Below are positions 10,500 through 24,300 of a stretch of DNA of 60,000 nucleotides, piece by piece. The notes beneath the pieces were generated by a model. The model was given only the letters and a program-made list of their open reading frames with translations. It was not told the origin of the DNA and did no database searches. Made by a program: the position numbers and the translations under genes. The first letter of the stretch is position 1. Every line of letters begins with the position of its first letter. Source of the DNA: Selaginella moellendorffii (Eukaryota > Streptophyta > Lycopodiopsida > Selaginellales > Selaginellaceae); the NCBI RefSeq assembly GCF_000143415.4, contig NW_003314266.1, positions 3,420,398 through 3,480,397 on the forward strand. Direction: 5' to 3'.

Positions 10500-11235
10500 T
10501 ATCACGCAGAATAGTCCATTCTGTCCAGAAGCTACAGTGGTGTGATCGCTGCAAGCTTGCGAGAGGATGGAGGCAAAGAACGCCGTGTGCTGGCATGGGT
10601 CATCACAGCCTACGCTCACCATGGGATTCTCTCGAAAGTGAGAGCTCACGACGTGGTCTCCTGGGCGGCCTTGATCGTGGCCTACACTCAGCACAGGAGG
10701 AACCGAGAAGCTCTCGAGCAGCCGGACAAGGTGACTCTTAGCAGCGTTCTGACTCATCAACAAGCTTGTGCTGGATCCATCTCTCGTCATGCCGACTTTC
10801 CCAAACTTGCCGTACATGGTCGCAGAGGCCACGGACACATTGGCTTCAAGGTGAGAGCCTCGAATGCGCCTCTTTCCCACCTCTCGAAAAGCTCCAGCGC
10901 TCGGCCCTCGCAACGTCCAGCCTGCACGTACATGCTCACAAGCGCGTTCTCCGGCCTTCTTCCAGATCCCTCAAGCTGGAGCAAGCGCCAAGGACGCTGG
11001 AGAGAGTAGCGATGTCGGGCTTGATCCCCGCCGAGTCCATGCTCCTAAACATCTCGATCGCCTTGCAGCCAACGCCAACCAGGTCTTCCACGCCCTCCCG
11101 CGAAGAAGCCTCTTCTCCTGGAACTTCATCATCGCGGCATTCGCCAAGAACAGGCACGTCGACGCTGAGGAGGTGATTGCCGAGGAATCCATCACTGGCG
11201 ACAATGTGGGCGTGGATTCACCGCCCCTGCGGTAG
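10500..11235 (+). pseudogene. PPR gene debris with pieces on both strands
   Basis: Plus strand at about 10630-10760: VRAHDVVSWAALIVAYTQH and QPDKVTLSSVL, PLS-type PPR motifs. Plus strand at about 11070-11155: QVFHALPRRSLFSWNFIIA. Minus strand at about 10960-11070: KAIEMFRSMDSAG and then IKPDIATLSSVLGACSSL. Minus strand at about 10800-10860: a piece with NVSVASATMYGKFGK. No frame holds a continuous repeat array and there is no plausible start. Fragments facing each other mean inversion or piecewise insertion rather than simple decay of one gene. The right part (11023 onward) belongs to the 5.4-kb duplicate. Confidence 0.75.
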
Positions 11236-11877
11236 GTCTGCCGCATTAGGAGCGCGGCGTAGGTCTGGCGCACCTGGAAGGGCGACTGGAATTGCAAGTT
11301 CGTCGTCGAGGGTTTATAGTGGATATGCTAGAAATATGCTAGTGAAAGCCTTTTATACGTCTTTGATTTGATTTTTTGTATCTTTTGGTACACTGTAAGA
11401 ATTCATTGGGATGATCAATCACACAGGAACCAGCCAGCCGCATCCTTCTCCCACTCTCCAATGCATCTAGAATGAAAATCACCAAAGCTTTTGGCTATGG
11501 CTCATCTTCTTGATTTTGGGCATTCCTTGACTAATTTTGTTTAGTCATATTAATGCAACCGAATTGAGGAATCACAACCATTACATTAAGGAATATCGTA
11601 CTTGGATATTCTAAATATATAGCTTCAAATGCTGAAACTATTGGAACGTACACGGAAGGGCATGTTGAATGTTGAATATTGAATGTTGAAATGTTGAATG
11701 TTTTCACGGGCTTTTACGTGTTTTCCATGCTTCCATCGCAAGGATAGTTCAATCCCGAACCTCTCAAACGTAAACCTTACATGCATATCGTATGGGGCCC
11801 GTCATCTTTACAGGGTCGGCCCGAAGCTAAAACTTTCAGTATATAAGCTCACTCGTGCAAGTGCGAAGCAATCATCC

Positions 11878-13103
11878 ATGGCGAGCAACATGATAGCTTT
11901 GATCTTGATCTTGCTGGTGGTGGTAGGGGCAGCACCGTTTGCGATTGCGCGGCCAGCGGCTCTGGAAGGCGATCGCGCTCTAGAGATCAAGAACATGTTC
12001 GAGGATTGGGCTGCCAAGCACGACAAGAGTTACAGCAGCGACTGGGAGAAGGCTCGCAGGCTGATGGTCTTCTCCGACACTTTGGCGTACATCGAGAAGC
12101 ACAACGCGCAGCCCAACACCACCTTCACGCTCGGCCTCAACAAGTTCTCGGATCTCACAAATGCCGAGTTCCGAGCCAATTACGTCGGCAAATTCAAGCC
12201 CCCGCGCTACCAGGATCGCCGCCCGGCCAAGGACGTGGACGTGGACGTGTCGAGCCTCCCGACGAGCTTGGATTGGAGGCAGGAGGGAGCTGTGACACCG
12301 ATTAAAGATCAGGGCCAGTGCGGTATGATAAGAACTCGTCGTTTTTTTTTCTTTTTCTTTCTAATCTCTCTTCTATTTGGCCTTTGTGGGTGTGGGTGAT
12401 TCGCATGATCCACAGGGAGCTGCTGGGCTTTCTCGGCGATTGCATCGATCGAGAGTGCACACTTTCTGGCGACGAAGGAGCTCGTTTCTCTGTCCGAGCA
12501 GCAATTGATAGACTGTGACACGGTAGACCAAGGATGCCAGGGTGGGTTTCCGGACGATGCGTTTAAGTTCGTGGTGGAAAACGGTGGTGTCACCACGGAG
12601 GAGGCCTATCCATATACAGGATTTGCAGGCAGTTGCAACACGAACAAGGTTGGTATACTTCACTAATTATTTCATATTATAGCTGTTTTTTGTTCTTTAA
12701 AGAATAAGGTGGTGGAGATCACTGGTTATAAAGACGTCACAAAGGACAGTGCTGACGCCCTGATGAAAGCAGTCTCCAAAACTCCCGTGACCGTTGGCAT
12801 CTGCGGCAGTGACCAAAACTTCCAGAATTACAGAAGTGTAAGAAAATCTCAAATATTATTTCTATTTATTTCTAACTTAATTACATCGTTTTCCAGGGAA
12901 TTCTTTCTGGTCAGTGCTGCAATTCGCGGGATCATGCGGTCTTGGTCATTGGATATGGAACCGAAGGTGGGATGCCCTACTGGATCATCAAAAACTCGTG
13001 GGGAACTTCCTGGGGGGAGGATGGATTCATGAAAATCAAGAAAAAGGATGGAGAAGGGATGTGTGGGATGAACGGACAGTCATCATACCCCACTACTTCG
13101 TAA
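11878..13103 (+). CDS. Papain-like cysteine protease (C1A), copy 2, four exons
   Basis: Exons 11878-12322, 12416-12648, 12703-12837 and 12897-13103 encode a 339-aa pre-proenzyme that appears identical to copy 1. It has the signal peptide, I29 propeptide, Gln145/Cys151, His284 and Asn304. Introns, the TATA element and the flanks are also copied, so both genes may be expressed from the same kind of promoter. Such high identity means a recent duplication, recent gene conversion, or an assembly that duplicated one locus. Small differences in the flanks argue against a pure assembly artefact. Confidence 0.92.
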
Positions 13104-16100
13104 AATAACCACTTTATAATCCAAACTTTATATTAATATATCAATTATACACTGCCATGAAATTTGCTCTTTTGACTATGCTATGCAGTAGATCCAGAGC
13201 TAGGTATGGCCACAGCATCACGATCTAGGGAGAGCTGCAGGCTTGCAGCAGCAAACAGTCATGATTGAGAGTTAGGTACTATGTGATCCAGAGCTAGGTG
13301 GAGCGGATACACCTACAGGCAAACTAAAGTACAAGTATCTTTTTATCACTATATATTGGTCATTACATTCATGTGGACTTACGCATATAAAAACCTAAAG
13401 AAATTTAAAATATGAGAGAGCTGAAGAATTGCCAAAACACTTCAAAGTTTTCTAAATGGAATTTGAAGAAAACATTTTAGGGGGGTGTGATATGTATTTG
13501 AGAAGAAAATCACAAATATATTACAAGATTCTTCAATAAGTAGTTCAAAAGTTTAATTGCAGTATGTTATTTTAGAACTTGTTTTGAAATATTCTGTTTA
13601 TTAAATAGTTTACTGATGCACTCATGCTTGGTTTGCTTAACAAGAGTGCTTACTGTTTAATAGTCTAACTGTAAATTTTAAATACAAGATTAATCTTATT
13701 ATTTATCAACCATTAGATGTTAAAATAAATGAAACATAGTAATGTTTATAAATTATAAACATATTTATAAATTATAAATTCAATATTAATCTAAATGAAT
13801 AAATTAATTTGAAAATATAATAAAATACACTTGAAAGTTCTGTAGCAAAGTCAGGCTTATGAGATCCAAATATACAGCTAGAATACAATATCTGTATAGT
13901 GGGACTTTGATAGCTGTTTGATTCACTTTAATTAGAATCACTCACTCTTATATATAAGTTACGAATTTTGGGTTAATATTATTTATTTATATATATATAA
14001 GTATATATATATTCCATGCACTCATATTGGTGGAGTTGAAAGGCAACTTTAATTATCTTTGCCAAAGTAATAGCCTCCTCATTTTTTGACTATAAAGTAG
14101 CAAATGCTTAATGACATGATTTCTATTAAACAATCAGACACAATTGATGGGAGTATTTATTATATGGCTCTTCTTACTTTTGTTCCTAATCCTCACATTA
14201 GGCTAAAGTTCTTCTATGAAAATCCTTGGTATGATATATATTATTAGTTTGATCACTTTACAATGATTGCTATTTATTATTCTTGGGATGATGTATAGTG
14301 TTTATGTGAGTTTCCCACATATCTTTAGTGGACAACATTGCAGTGGTACAATAATTTGTAAGTAACCACTAATGCAAATAAAATTTTTTTTCTAGACATC
14401 TGTAAGTACACATTTTGGACACTCATTTGGCTTCTGTTTTGGCCACTATTATATGGCACCTTTTTGGCTCCACTTTAAGGTTTAGGGATTTGTGTCTTAT
14501 AACTCCACCACCCATACACGAAGTTTGATGTCTTCATTAAACGATAAACTATTTTATAAAGTCGCACCAGTATATATTACTATTTCTATCCTTAGCACCA
14601 AGCCAATGTTCGTTAATGGCTTGACACCGAATGCTCATTATGCCTTTCCTATCCTCTAACAAGTATAATATCTCCAACTTAGAGATTCATTAGGCCACTT
14701 ATAGTAGTCCTTCCCCTTTCCTTTGTTTAGTTTATGCTAAACTCGTTAGAGACACCTTCTTTATTTCAATTTGAGTACTCATGTTAATGATTCTAATAAT
14801 GCTTTTTAGCAACTCCATCTTCTCTATCTAAGGCTGTTTGAGTCAATTATGCAATTTAGTATTTGCTTTCAAAGCTTTTAACTTTGTATGAAACAAATAT
14901 GTTAGAGTGGATTAAGTTGGGAATGTTGTGGTTAATGCTTTGTCAAGATTTCATGAGATTTGTGTATAAACTTGCCCCAACCACCTTTGATAATACTTTT
15001 CAATTGACATAATATATTATGAGATATCACCTCTTTTATTTATCACTACACATACGTCATCTCTACTTCATGTGGGAGATGATCTTATTCCAATGAAGGT
15101 TGACATTACTTTTGCCTGTGTTCAAGGACAAGTGTAAAGACGTGATTGTGTCCATGGTCGTGATGTTCACTACTAAACATATGATGAAATTAGCCATAAG
15201 TATTAGTGTTGTTAGCATTTTTTAGATTGGCATCCTCTATTTTCTAGGTGGAAGTTTAGCGTAAACAATGTTCTGTTGGCACTATTACAATAACATATAG
15301 ACTCTTCTAGAATGCATGTGTAATGGAGGGTCCTTGTGCGATTAAATAAATGACTACTTTATCTTTTTAAAATAAAAGGTTCTATATTATCCTCTCCATA
15401 TTAGTTGATATATGCTTGAATTTATTTTCTATCATTAAGCATGTTGTTGTCTATAATTATATCATGCACTTGAGTTAGTCTTTTTTTTCTATGGCAACAG
15501 CTATACACATGCACATGCACAGGATGAGGCAAACCTAGTTGTGCATATGTTTGAGTTTTAATCATCGCAAGTGGTGTTGAATCAATTTTTTGACATCATC
15601 TTGGTATAGATTAATTGTAACACAATCATACCATTCCTCTCACTTCTATTCTATTTCATCCCTTTACTTTTACATTTGCTTTTATGACTTTTGTGTTTTT
15701 ATTTGTTTCTATTATGTTCTATTTTTGCTATTTTATTCCCTTTTCAAATCCCTTAGATAGTGACAATTTTTGTGTTATAGCAATTGACTGGTTCAAGAAA
15801 GAGTATGTTGATTTATTTGATTTTGACTTGTCATCTATAGCCAAGATTGCAATACATAATCTTACTCCAACTAGGGATGCTTGTCCAATTAAAATTTTTA
15901 TCTAGTGTCTTTCATTAAAGAAAATCAAAAATTATATACACAAATGTCAAGAAGATGTTGGAGAAATGTGTTATCTAAAAGTCTCAAAGTCTTTAGGTAT
16001 ATAAATCTCATTTTGAAATGAAGCATAATGGGAGTATTTTGTTTTAAAGTTCCCTATTATGATAGGTTATCTAAAATTCTTTACTCTAAAATATGTGAAT

Positions 16101-16452
16101 GATATATAGTATTTCCTAGGCAATGTGCAATATTTCAGTCATTTTGTTGATCAATTTTCTAATTATATTGCACTATTGTGAGCATTGCTAAAGTCATCAA
16201 CATCATCTTTTATCTAGCTTTGAACTATGAATGGGTATTTGCATATCTCAAAAAGTTATTGATGACTTTTGCATGAAGTTTGGCACTATTTTAGTATATC
16301 AATTGGCTACTGCAAGGATATAAGTATGCTAATTAGTATTTAGATTTAGCTTAAACCCAAGTTAGATGCAAAACAAAGATAAATATGCAAGCATGAGCTA
16401 AATTATACCTTAGGTTGATCAACCATGCGTAACATACTTATTATCCCTACTA
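13104..16452. repeat. AT-rich tail of the right duplicate, no gene seen
   Basis: Matches 4942-8290. Contains the MITE relic at about 13630-13810 and the 73-aa Phe-rich open frame at 15684-15905. No gene recognised. Confidence 0.75.
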
Positions 16453-16639
16453 TATATTTGGAAACCCCCCGTCCCCCCCCACCCCTCCCCTATTTCGCAG
16501 ATATACATGTCTTATAGATCTAAACACTTTCCATAAATACCTAATGAGACCAAATAGAACTAAGATATGGGCTATAATAGCAAAGGTGTTTAATGGATAT
16601 GGTAAATTTTCATTTAACAATATTGAAGGATTAAAACTC

Positions 16640-18310
16640 AATATATAAGGGTTTTTGTCACTATTCAATGCAAGATATAATGAGATGGGAAGTCTTTATT
16701 GGGTTAAATATGCTCCACTAGCATAAGAGGGATTAATAAAGGGTTTAGTAATACATAAGAGGGACTAATAAAGGGTCTAGCAATATCGATTTTTTACTAT
16801 TGTAATAGTATCTAAAAGGATTTGCTAACAAGTAACTTTTGATACCTATAATTATATTCACGACATTCTTCCCCCTCTTAAGGAATATTTATATTCTCAT
16901 CGATGTATACTTTAGTCTAGACCACCACCAAAGAAACAACTTCAGAAAAAGTTTATGGTGTGAGAATGCACTAACTTAAATGAGTTATAGGGCACCTTCT
17001 TTATCTAAGCTTATTAAAGATAATATGCTTTTACTTATAAGTGACATAAAGAGAGAAGATAGAGGCCCCAACCTTCATGAGCAAACAAACCAAAACCATC
17101 AATAAAGTTTAGGTAGACTACTATAAATAAGCAATTAGAGTTATTTACATAGTCACACTTTTTTTAACAAAATAAAGAACATTGAGACAGAGGTGGATGA
17201 TGTGACTAATTGACAATACTTACCCTATGATTAAAAATTTTATTATATAAATGAAGTGTCAAAATTAGTATTGTCCCAAACCCAAAGATCAATAGATGGA
17301 CAATATCAAAGTCATAGACAAAGATATCTTAGAAATAATGAATTATTGGTGAATTTATTTTATATTAAAACACAAAAGCATTCCAATTAAGCTATCTAAT
17401 AAACTAGTATTATAGGAACCACCAAGATCATGATAGTGCAAAGTCATAAGATTAATTATCCAACAAAATTCAATAGGAAGTATACCATTGAGTTTTCTTA
17501 ATGATATACTTACTATTGAATTTTGTTGAAAACTCAATAGTAAAACTAAACTACTAAAGATTGCAGATAGCATGCTAAGAAAATTATGAAAGGCAACTCA
17601 AAGAATATAAAGTATCATTGATAAACAAGTAAAATGTTTATAAATATATCATCTAAAAGAAATAACATTCCAATCTATTGAAACCAACTTTAATAATAAT
17701 CAATAAAACAAAATAAATATTACAATGGTCAACAAACACTCAATTATACTAACTATCACATTAACTAATTTGAATAGATCCCAGTCAACAACATTAAGGA
17801 ATTAGAGTTGTTGAAGAAAGCTTCAGTAACATTCTACTGAATATCTTAAACTCAAGAGACAAATTTAGAGTAAACCATAAAGAGCATGTGATAATACAAA
17901 AAGCTAAAAAGCCACAAAAAATAATAATAAGCCATCACTAAAGATCATCAATTATCCCATTAATAGATGATACAAAATCACTGTTAAATAACAACTCATC
18001 ATCTTGAAGAATGACAAATTGTCAAACATCAACAATAATTAAATAAAACCTCAAACAAAGATAATCAACTATCCTAAATGTCAGTCAATTATCATCAATG
18101 ATTTCCATATGCAAATACCAACTTGAATATTGGAACTAATAAGTGAAAATGACTTCCCCGACAATTCCTAATAAATGGAACAATAAGCTCGAAGAAGCAT
18201 ATAGGCAAATTTCATCTAACAATGATCATAAGTCTCATATGAACTAACTTTAATGCTAAAGAAAACATCAGGATATAACCCACAATATCCTCCTCAAAAC
18301 ATCCATAAGT
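16640..18310 (-). mobile_element. Gypsy-family relic G1: LTR end plus internal fragment
   Basis: An LTR-like stretch ends at about 16863 in ATTATATTCACGACA and is followed by a pyrimidine tract TTCTTCCCCCTCTT. On the minus strand this is a purine tract followed by TGTCGTGAATAT, the same arrangement as at 21363. Downstream, 16865-17360 aligns with 21364-21970: shared AACAAAATAA, CAAACCCAAAGATCAA and GATGGACAATATCAAAGTCA blocks. No coding is left. The copy is truncated at the far end. Confidence 0.6.
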
Positions 18311-19009
18311 GAAACTTTATTGTAGCGCACATGCACTACTTAGATTATCATTTTTATCTCTACGTATGTAACGAGGCTAATTGTCCAATCGCATTGGATA
18401 ATACTTGTTGAGATGTATCCTCTGACACTAAATGTAACACACGTGATTTTCACCCTTTATCCTATTGTGATTTACCATAGGAATCATGAAGCAGAACCTA
18501 AACCCTCTATGTGCCATGTGTCACATACCATGTGCCACATGCCATATGTCCAATAATAGTCAGAAACCAAGTTTTAGTGCCTTAGGCCACTAAATGGATG
18601 GAGAAAATTCCTAAGCATAGAGCCAAGGAGTAAAGGAAGCGAAGCATAGAATGACTCTTAAGCATACAACCCAAGGAACAAAAGAACAAAAGTATGGAGC
18701 AATATAGAAATAACCCTAGAGCATTCAACATCCCAATGTTAAGACCCACACGCAAAATAGAGTCAAACAGAGTTTAGCACTATTTTAGGAATGGAATTTG
18801 GGTATAGGTACTCCATGGAATGGAACTTGGGTTTAAACCCAAATCAAACACAAAATAAAGACAGGCATACAAGAGAAAGTTAGATTATGCCTTAAGTTAA
18901 TCAACCATGCCCAACCAACACACTATCCCTATTATACATTTAGAACACCCCCACCCCCCATCTTCCCTTGAGGAACACACATTTTTGGGCTTTCACCTTT
19001 AGCCACCCT
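18311..19009. other. AT-rich non-coding stretch
   Basis: No open frame of interest. The end of the stretch (about 18800-18965) repeats the dispersed motif seen at 8160 and 16322, followed by ACACCCCCACCCCCCA. Confidence 0.6.
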
Positions 19010-21040
19010 TAATACTAAGAGTTAGTCTTTGGGACTAACTTCAAACTTATTAAATATAGAATAACATTACATTGCGAATTTGGAAGTAGAAACAATGATA
19101 TTGTGTGCAAAATAATCTCTACATTCCATATATATGCCCAACTAGTAAATCTAAACACTTTCCATAAATAGCTAATAAGACTCAACACAAGAGGCATGTG
19201 TAAGTGACTAAATTTTTCCATTCTACTTTAGTCACTTAGCCACACTTTCAACCACTTGAGGAATCTCACTCACCACCTCCATAAGTCCTATTTCAAAATT
19301 GGGCTTGCTAGCCCCAAGAATAGCATCCCCGCCACTCAACCTTTACACTTGGTCCAAGTGCTCTACATGTCCAATTCCATGACCGACACCCAAGGTACCA
19401 CCGACATATCTGCCCATTACGCTAAGGCCATGCCCCTTCACTTTGGTCACACCAGTGGTCTAACACCACCTATAGCACAGTCCCGTCTCTCAAAGACTGG
19501 ACCATCCATCCATGAGTGATCATCCCAGATCCACTCCTTAGCATCTTTAGGATGCCCATAGACATGAGGGATAACTTTCCCCAATATCCCTTTTCCGGTC
19601 CCCAACAGGTCCCTCTCTGCCCATGGTCGTGTTCGCCAACACTGCCACAGGATCAAGGCCTACAAGCCTAACCACTAAGTTCCATGGTCTTCTAGGACTT
19701 CCTCCTCACATGACCATATCCTTGGTCTCTACACTATAGGACGGCTCCTTTTCCTTTTCACAATCTGGGACCTTGGGGCCTTTCATTTTGGAACATTGTG
19801 GCTTTATACGAGCCTCGTGGGTACTCTTTTCACCTTCCGCCTTTGGGTGCTCTAGCCATGGGCTTAGAGTGAGGTTCTATTGAGCTACACCAAGTATCCA
19901 AGTAAGTAGTGCCACCCACACTTGGACTGGGAGCATCGGACAGTCGATCTCCCGAGGGAACTAAAGCCGACTCTTGAACACTTCACCAAGCTACCCCACT
20001 TGTCGGTCCGTGTTCACTCTAGTCTTGGTCTTCCCAATGGGCAGCTCATCACCCAACACTGGGCACAGCCTAGCAGCTCATCACCCAACTGGCCTTTCCT
20101 GGCCAAACTGGCTCCACTGCAATCCTCCCCCTATTATACTTTTGGAGCTCACCAAACCCCCTAGGGTCTGGGAGACGAACGCTTTGGGCTTTCACCCTCT
20201 CAAACTCGAACTCGGACTCGGACTCAGACTCAGACTCAGACTCGGACTCAGACTCGGACTCGGGCTCGGGCTTGGTCTCGGCCTTGGCCTCGGTCTTGGT
20301 CTCAGTCCTAATCTCGGTCTCGGTCTCGGTCTCGGTTTCGGTCTCGGTCCCGGTCCCGGTCTCGGTCTCAGTCCCGGTCTCGGTCTCGACCTCGGACTCC
20401 ATCTTGGGTCCTTCTCGGACTCCATCTTGGGTCCTTCTCGGACTCCATCTTGGATTCCATCTCGGGTCCATCTCGGACTCCATCTTGGACTCCGTCTTAG
20501 TCCATCTCGGACTCCATCTTGGACTTCATCTCAAGTCCATTTCGGACTTCATCTCGAACTCCATTTTGGACTCCATCTTAGACTCCATCTCGAACTCCAT
20601 GTCGGACTCCGTCTCGGTCCATCTTAGACTCCATCTCGGACTCCGTCTCGGTCCATCTCAAACTCCATCTTGGGTCCATCTCGGACTCCATCTCGGATTC
20701 CGTCTCGGATTTCATCTCGGACTCCGTCTCGGTCCATCTTGGACTCCATCTCAGACTCCGTCTCGGTCCATCTCGGACTCCATCTCGGACTCTTCCACGT
20801 GTCATGTGTTGGTCCTTTTGGGTCCCTTTTTAGAGCCTCGCTTATTGCTCGCTTCGTGCTCATTCATCAAACACTTTGTTAAGAGTTCCACTCCCGCTCT
20901 CGATCTTTCAAATCGGAGCTTTTGGCCTAAACATGTTACACTCGTTTGGCTTTTGCTTCGGCCACTACCACATAGCACCCTTCCAGCTCCACTTTGGGGC
21001 CTAGGGATTTTGTGTCTCACAGCATGATAATGAGTGTCTT
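19010..21040. repeat. GC-richer repeat block related to AT-decayed copies elsewhere in the window
   Basis: The block at 19680-19930 matches 8290-8560, for example GGCTTAGAGTGAGGTTCTA here against GGCTTTGAGTGAGGTTTTG there. The block at 20930-21050 matches 6240-6420 (ACTCGTTTGGCTTTTGCTTC against ACTCATTTGGCTTCTGTTTT). Differences are dominated by C-to-T and G-to-A in the AT-rich copies. Open frames at 19256-19519 and 19922-20164 encode no known domain. Confidence 0.6.
20190..20800. repeat. Minisatellite of GACTCG/TCTCGG hexamers grading into a TCGGACTCCATC repeat
   Basis: From about 20205 to 20400 the sequence is runs of six-base units (ACTCGG, GTCTCG and variants). From about 20395 to 20790 it becomes a longer unit built on CTCGGACTCCATCTTGG with GTCC inserts. 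Open frames on both strands encode only Leu/Gly/Ser, Glu/Ser/Thr or Arg/Pro dipeptide-type runs, so they are not genes. The AT-rich relatives of the surrounding block lack this array. Confidence 0.9.
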
Positions 21041-21104
21041 AGTGAACATGGTAAACTATTATATAGTGAATATTGAGGGACCAAACTCAATATCCCAAGA
21101 ATTC

Positions 21105-21363
21105 CCAACACTAGTAAGTGCAAGTCAATATATATGTTTTTCATACTAGGCTGAATATGCTTAACAAGAAACATATAGGAGTTCCTACCTTATGTTTATC
21201 TGACATATGTATATATATGATGACCAATTTCTCAACTAGCTTAGGTGGAAATTAATAAAGGGTCTAACAATACTGACCTTCTACCATTATAGCAATAAGG
21301 AAAAAGTATCCTAAAGGACTAGCCAATAAATAATTTTTCATACCCACAGTCATATTCACGACA
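21105..21363 (-). repeat. Left (3') LTR of Gypsy relic G2
   Basis: Aligns with 25929-26165. The outer boundary at the left is uncertain because the sequence has drifted. The right boundary is set by the ACGACA end and the following pyrimidine tract at 21364-21375. Confidence 0.55.
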
Positions 21364-24300
21364 TTCTCCCCCCCCTAGAGAAGATTGATGTCCTTATTAA
21401 TGCATACTGTAGTCTAAACCACTACCAAAAAAACAACTCTAGACAAAGTTTATAGTGTTTACACCTTTGTAAGAAATGCATGAATTTAAATGAGTTAAGA
21501 AGCAACCTCTCACTCTAACACAAATGTGCTATAACTCAGATATTTTCCAGTTGTCACCGACAAGGAAATGACCAACGAAGTTAACCACCTTTACTATTTT
21601 GGATATCATCCAACTTACAAAAGTTTATATACCTCTTTTGCCCATAAGTGACAAAGAGAGAAGCCAGAAGCTCTAACCTTTTTAAGCAAAGAAACTAAAC
21701 CCATTGGTAGATTTTAGATAAACTATTGTAAATAGGCAATTAAAGTTGTTTACATGGGCACACCTTTTTTAACAAAATAAGGAATATCGAGAGAGAGGTG
21801 GGTGATGTGATCAATCAATAGTATGACTAAAAATTTCACTATACACATGAAATGTTGAAGCTAGTCTATTTATACTGGCCCAAACCCAAAGATCAAGAGA
21901 TGGACAATATCAAAGTCAAAGATAAAGATATCTTAGAGACCTAATTATTAGTAAATAAATATTATATTAGAATATAAAAATATTCCAAGTAAGTTATCAT
22001 CTGATAAACCAGTACTAAAGTACAGGAACCACCAACATCATCATAATTGGAAAACATAGAACTCACTATCTAACAAAATTCAATAACAAGTGGACTATCA
22101 AGAAAATTCAATGATAAAATTTAACTATCAAAGTTTGCAAACAACATACCAAACAACTTATAAAATACAACTAAAAGAATTATCAAAATTAACTCAAACA
22201 ACAATCAATAAAATGGAATGAATGTTGCAAAGCAAACAAACATTAATTCATGCTAACCATCACACCAGCTAATTTGAATAGATCTCAGTCAACTATACTA
22301 AGAAACTCAAGTTTCTTAAGTAAATGTTAGCAACATCGTATTGATGTCTCAAACCCAAGAAACCAAACTAAAACAAACCATAAATAACATGTGGTAATGC
22401 AAAATGTTATAAGCCATCAAATAAAATAATTAACTGTCATGAAAGACCATCAATTATTTTATCAATAAAGAGATGCATAATCATTGTTTAAGAAAGAATC
22501 CACCATCCTAAAGAATGACAAATCATTCTATATTAACAATAATCAAACAAAACCTTTGATAAAGACAATCAATTATTTTAGATGATAGTTAATCATCAGT
22601 AATGATGTAATTTAACACTATAGATTAAACACAACCAAATAATATTGACTAAGATAGAATCGACATGCCAACATAGAAAAACTATACAAACCTACGATAT
22701 GATCCTTTACAACACCATCCGGTAAATAAGCAAATCACTGATAAATCTTCATCAAGCAAAGGAAGTGTCAAAAGTCCTCAACAAAGTTTATAAGTAATCA
22801 CTAATCGTAAAGCAACTAACAATTACTCTTCAATTTGCCTTTATAAAGACCAAACACTAAACTCATGTTATTAAGTTATATATTTACCCAATAAGAAGGT
22901 AACACAGGTACAAGGATAAGCATAAACTAAATGACCACTTGAATAATTTAATTGCAATAAACTCACTAATATGTCTAGCCAACAGCTTTAAGAGGCTAGC
23001 TATGCATAATCTACACTCAACTGAACTAAAATGAAAACCATGAGATGAACTCATATTGGTATACAACCTTTTAATAGATAAAGCTATAATACAGGTACTA
23101 ACACTTCAACCTCCAACAATTAAGTTGGACATCACCATCTTTTTATCACGATTAAGTCAAGATTAATGAGAGCTTACTACTCTTATAAAATCTAACAAAA
23201 TATAAGGTGCAACTTGCCACCAAGCATATAGATACAACAAAAAGGCACAAAAGTCACTTTTCTAGAAAAGTGCAATAACTATTTTTCTTTTCTTACACCA
23301 GCTCCAGACTCTATCCAACTTAATTGCCTTATCCTCAAAAATCAACATCCTTTTCAGGCCACATCATACAAATTACATACTAAGGTTTAAGCTAATTGAA
23401 GTCAACTCCAACCCTTTCACTAATTTTTAATAGCTTTATGGTTTTCGATCAAAATGATCAACATATCAACTATTGGAAAAGTCTAAGAAAATTTGTGGAA
23501 AATTTCTATCCAAAATAAAAAATGACTCTCAGTTTAGAAATACAAATTCTCAAGACTTAACCAACTTCCTCCTACTTACAACTTCACACAAGTTTATTTT
23601 AATATAAGTTCTTATGACCTAACAATATGCTTAAGTATCGAACATCCCATATATCTTACATTTGACACTGTTATTTGTAAATGCTAATAAATACCTAAAA
23701 ATTGATCATAAAGATCATATTTTTGGATATGTATGTTGCACTCTTCTTCAATCACCTTCAAAATCCAATGTGAAGACAAAATACTAACAAAAAATAACAT
23801 GAAAATCAAGTTTTAAGGAAAAACTCCTCATCACTTGAAATAAGACTATCACTTTCACTAACACAAGTACTAGTAATGTTAATGCTTCCACTACACACCT
23901 CTCCATTCAACAATGTACTCCAAGTGCTAATAGATTTTACCAATAAGCTATAACAAATAAATGCTATAACATTTTTCAATATATAATGGGTAAATTCTCA
24001 AGGACCAACTCAAGCTTAGCATAATGGACCACCATTGAGAATCAAGTCAAAGCTACTTCAATATTACTACTATAAGTAGACTAGCTTCATTATTAACCAC
24101 TTTGGGTTGATCATCATTAATCAAGCAACTTTGTAAATACATTATTCATGATCATTAGGATATGATATAAGTATCACAATGATTTAATCATTAATCAAGT
24201 AACACTATAAGCAATGCTCATATCACTACTATAAAAGTCATAATGCAATATCACCTTTACTAATGGATCACTTCAATATGAAACTCGAACATCATCTAGC

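Larger units (their letters stand above)
11023..16452. repeat. Segmental duplication, right copy (5.4 kb)
   Basis: Direct-repeat partner of 2867-8290. The left boundary is set by the Copia LTR in the other copy. Here the PPR sequence continues upstream, showing the undisrupted state. The right end is near 16452, where sequence switches to a C-rich tract at about 16464-16490. Confidence 0.93.

Noticed and set aside
20070-21027. Long open frames with Leu/Gly, Glu/Thr or Ser/Asp dipeptide runs
   Set aside because: These are products of the hexamer and minisatellite array, open in several frames on both strands.
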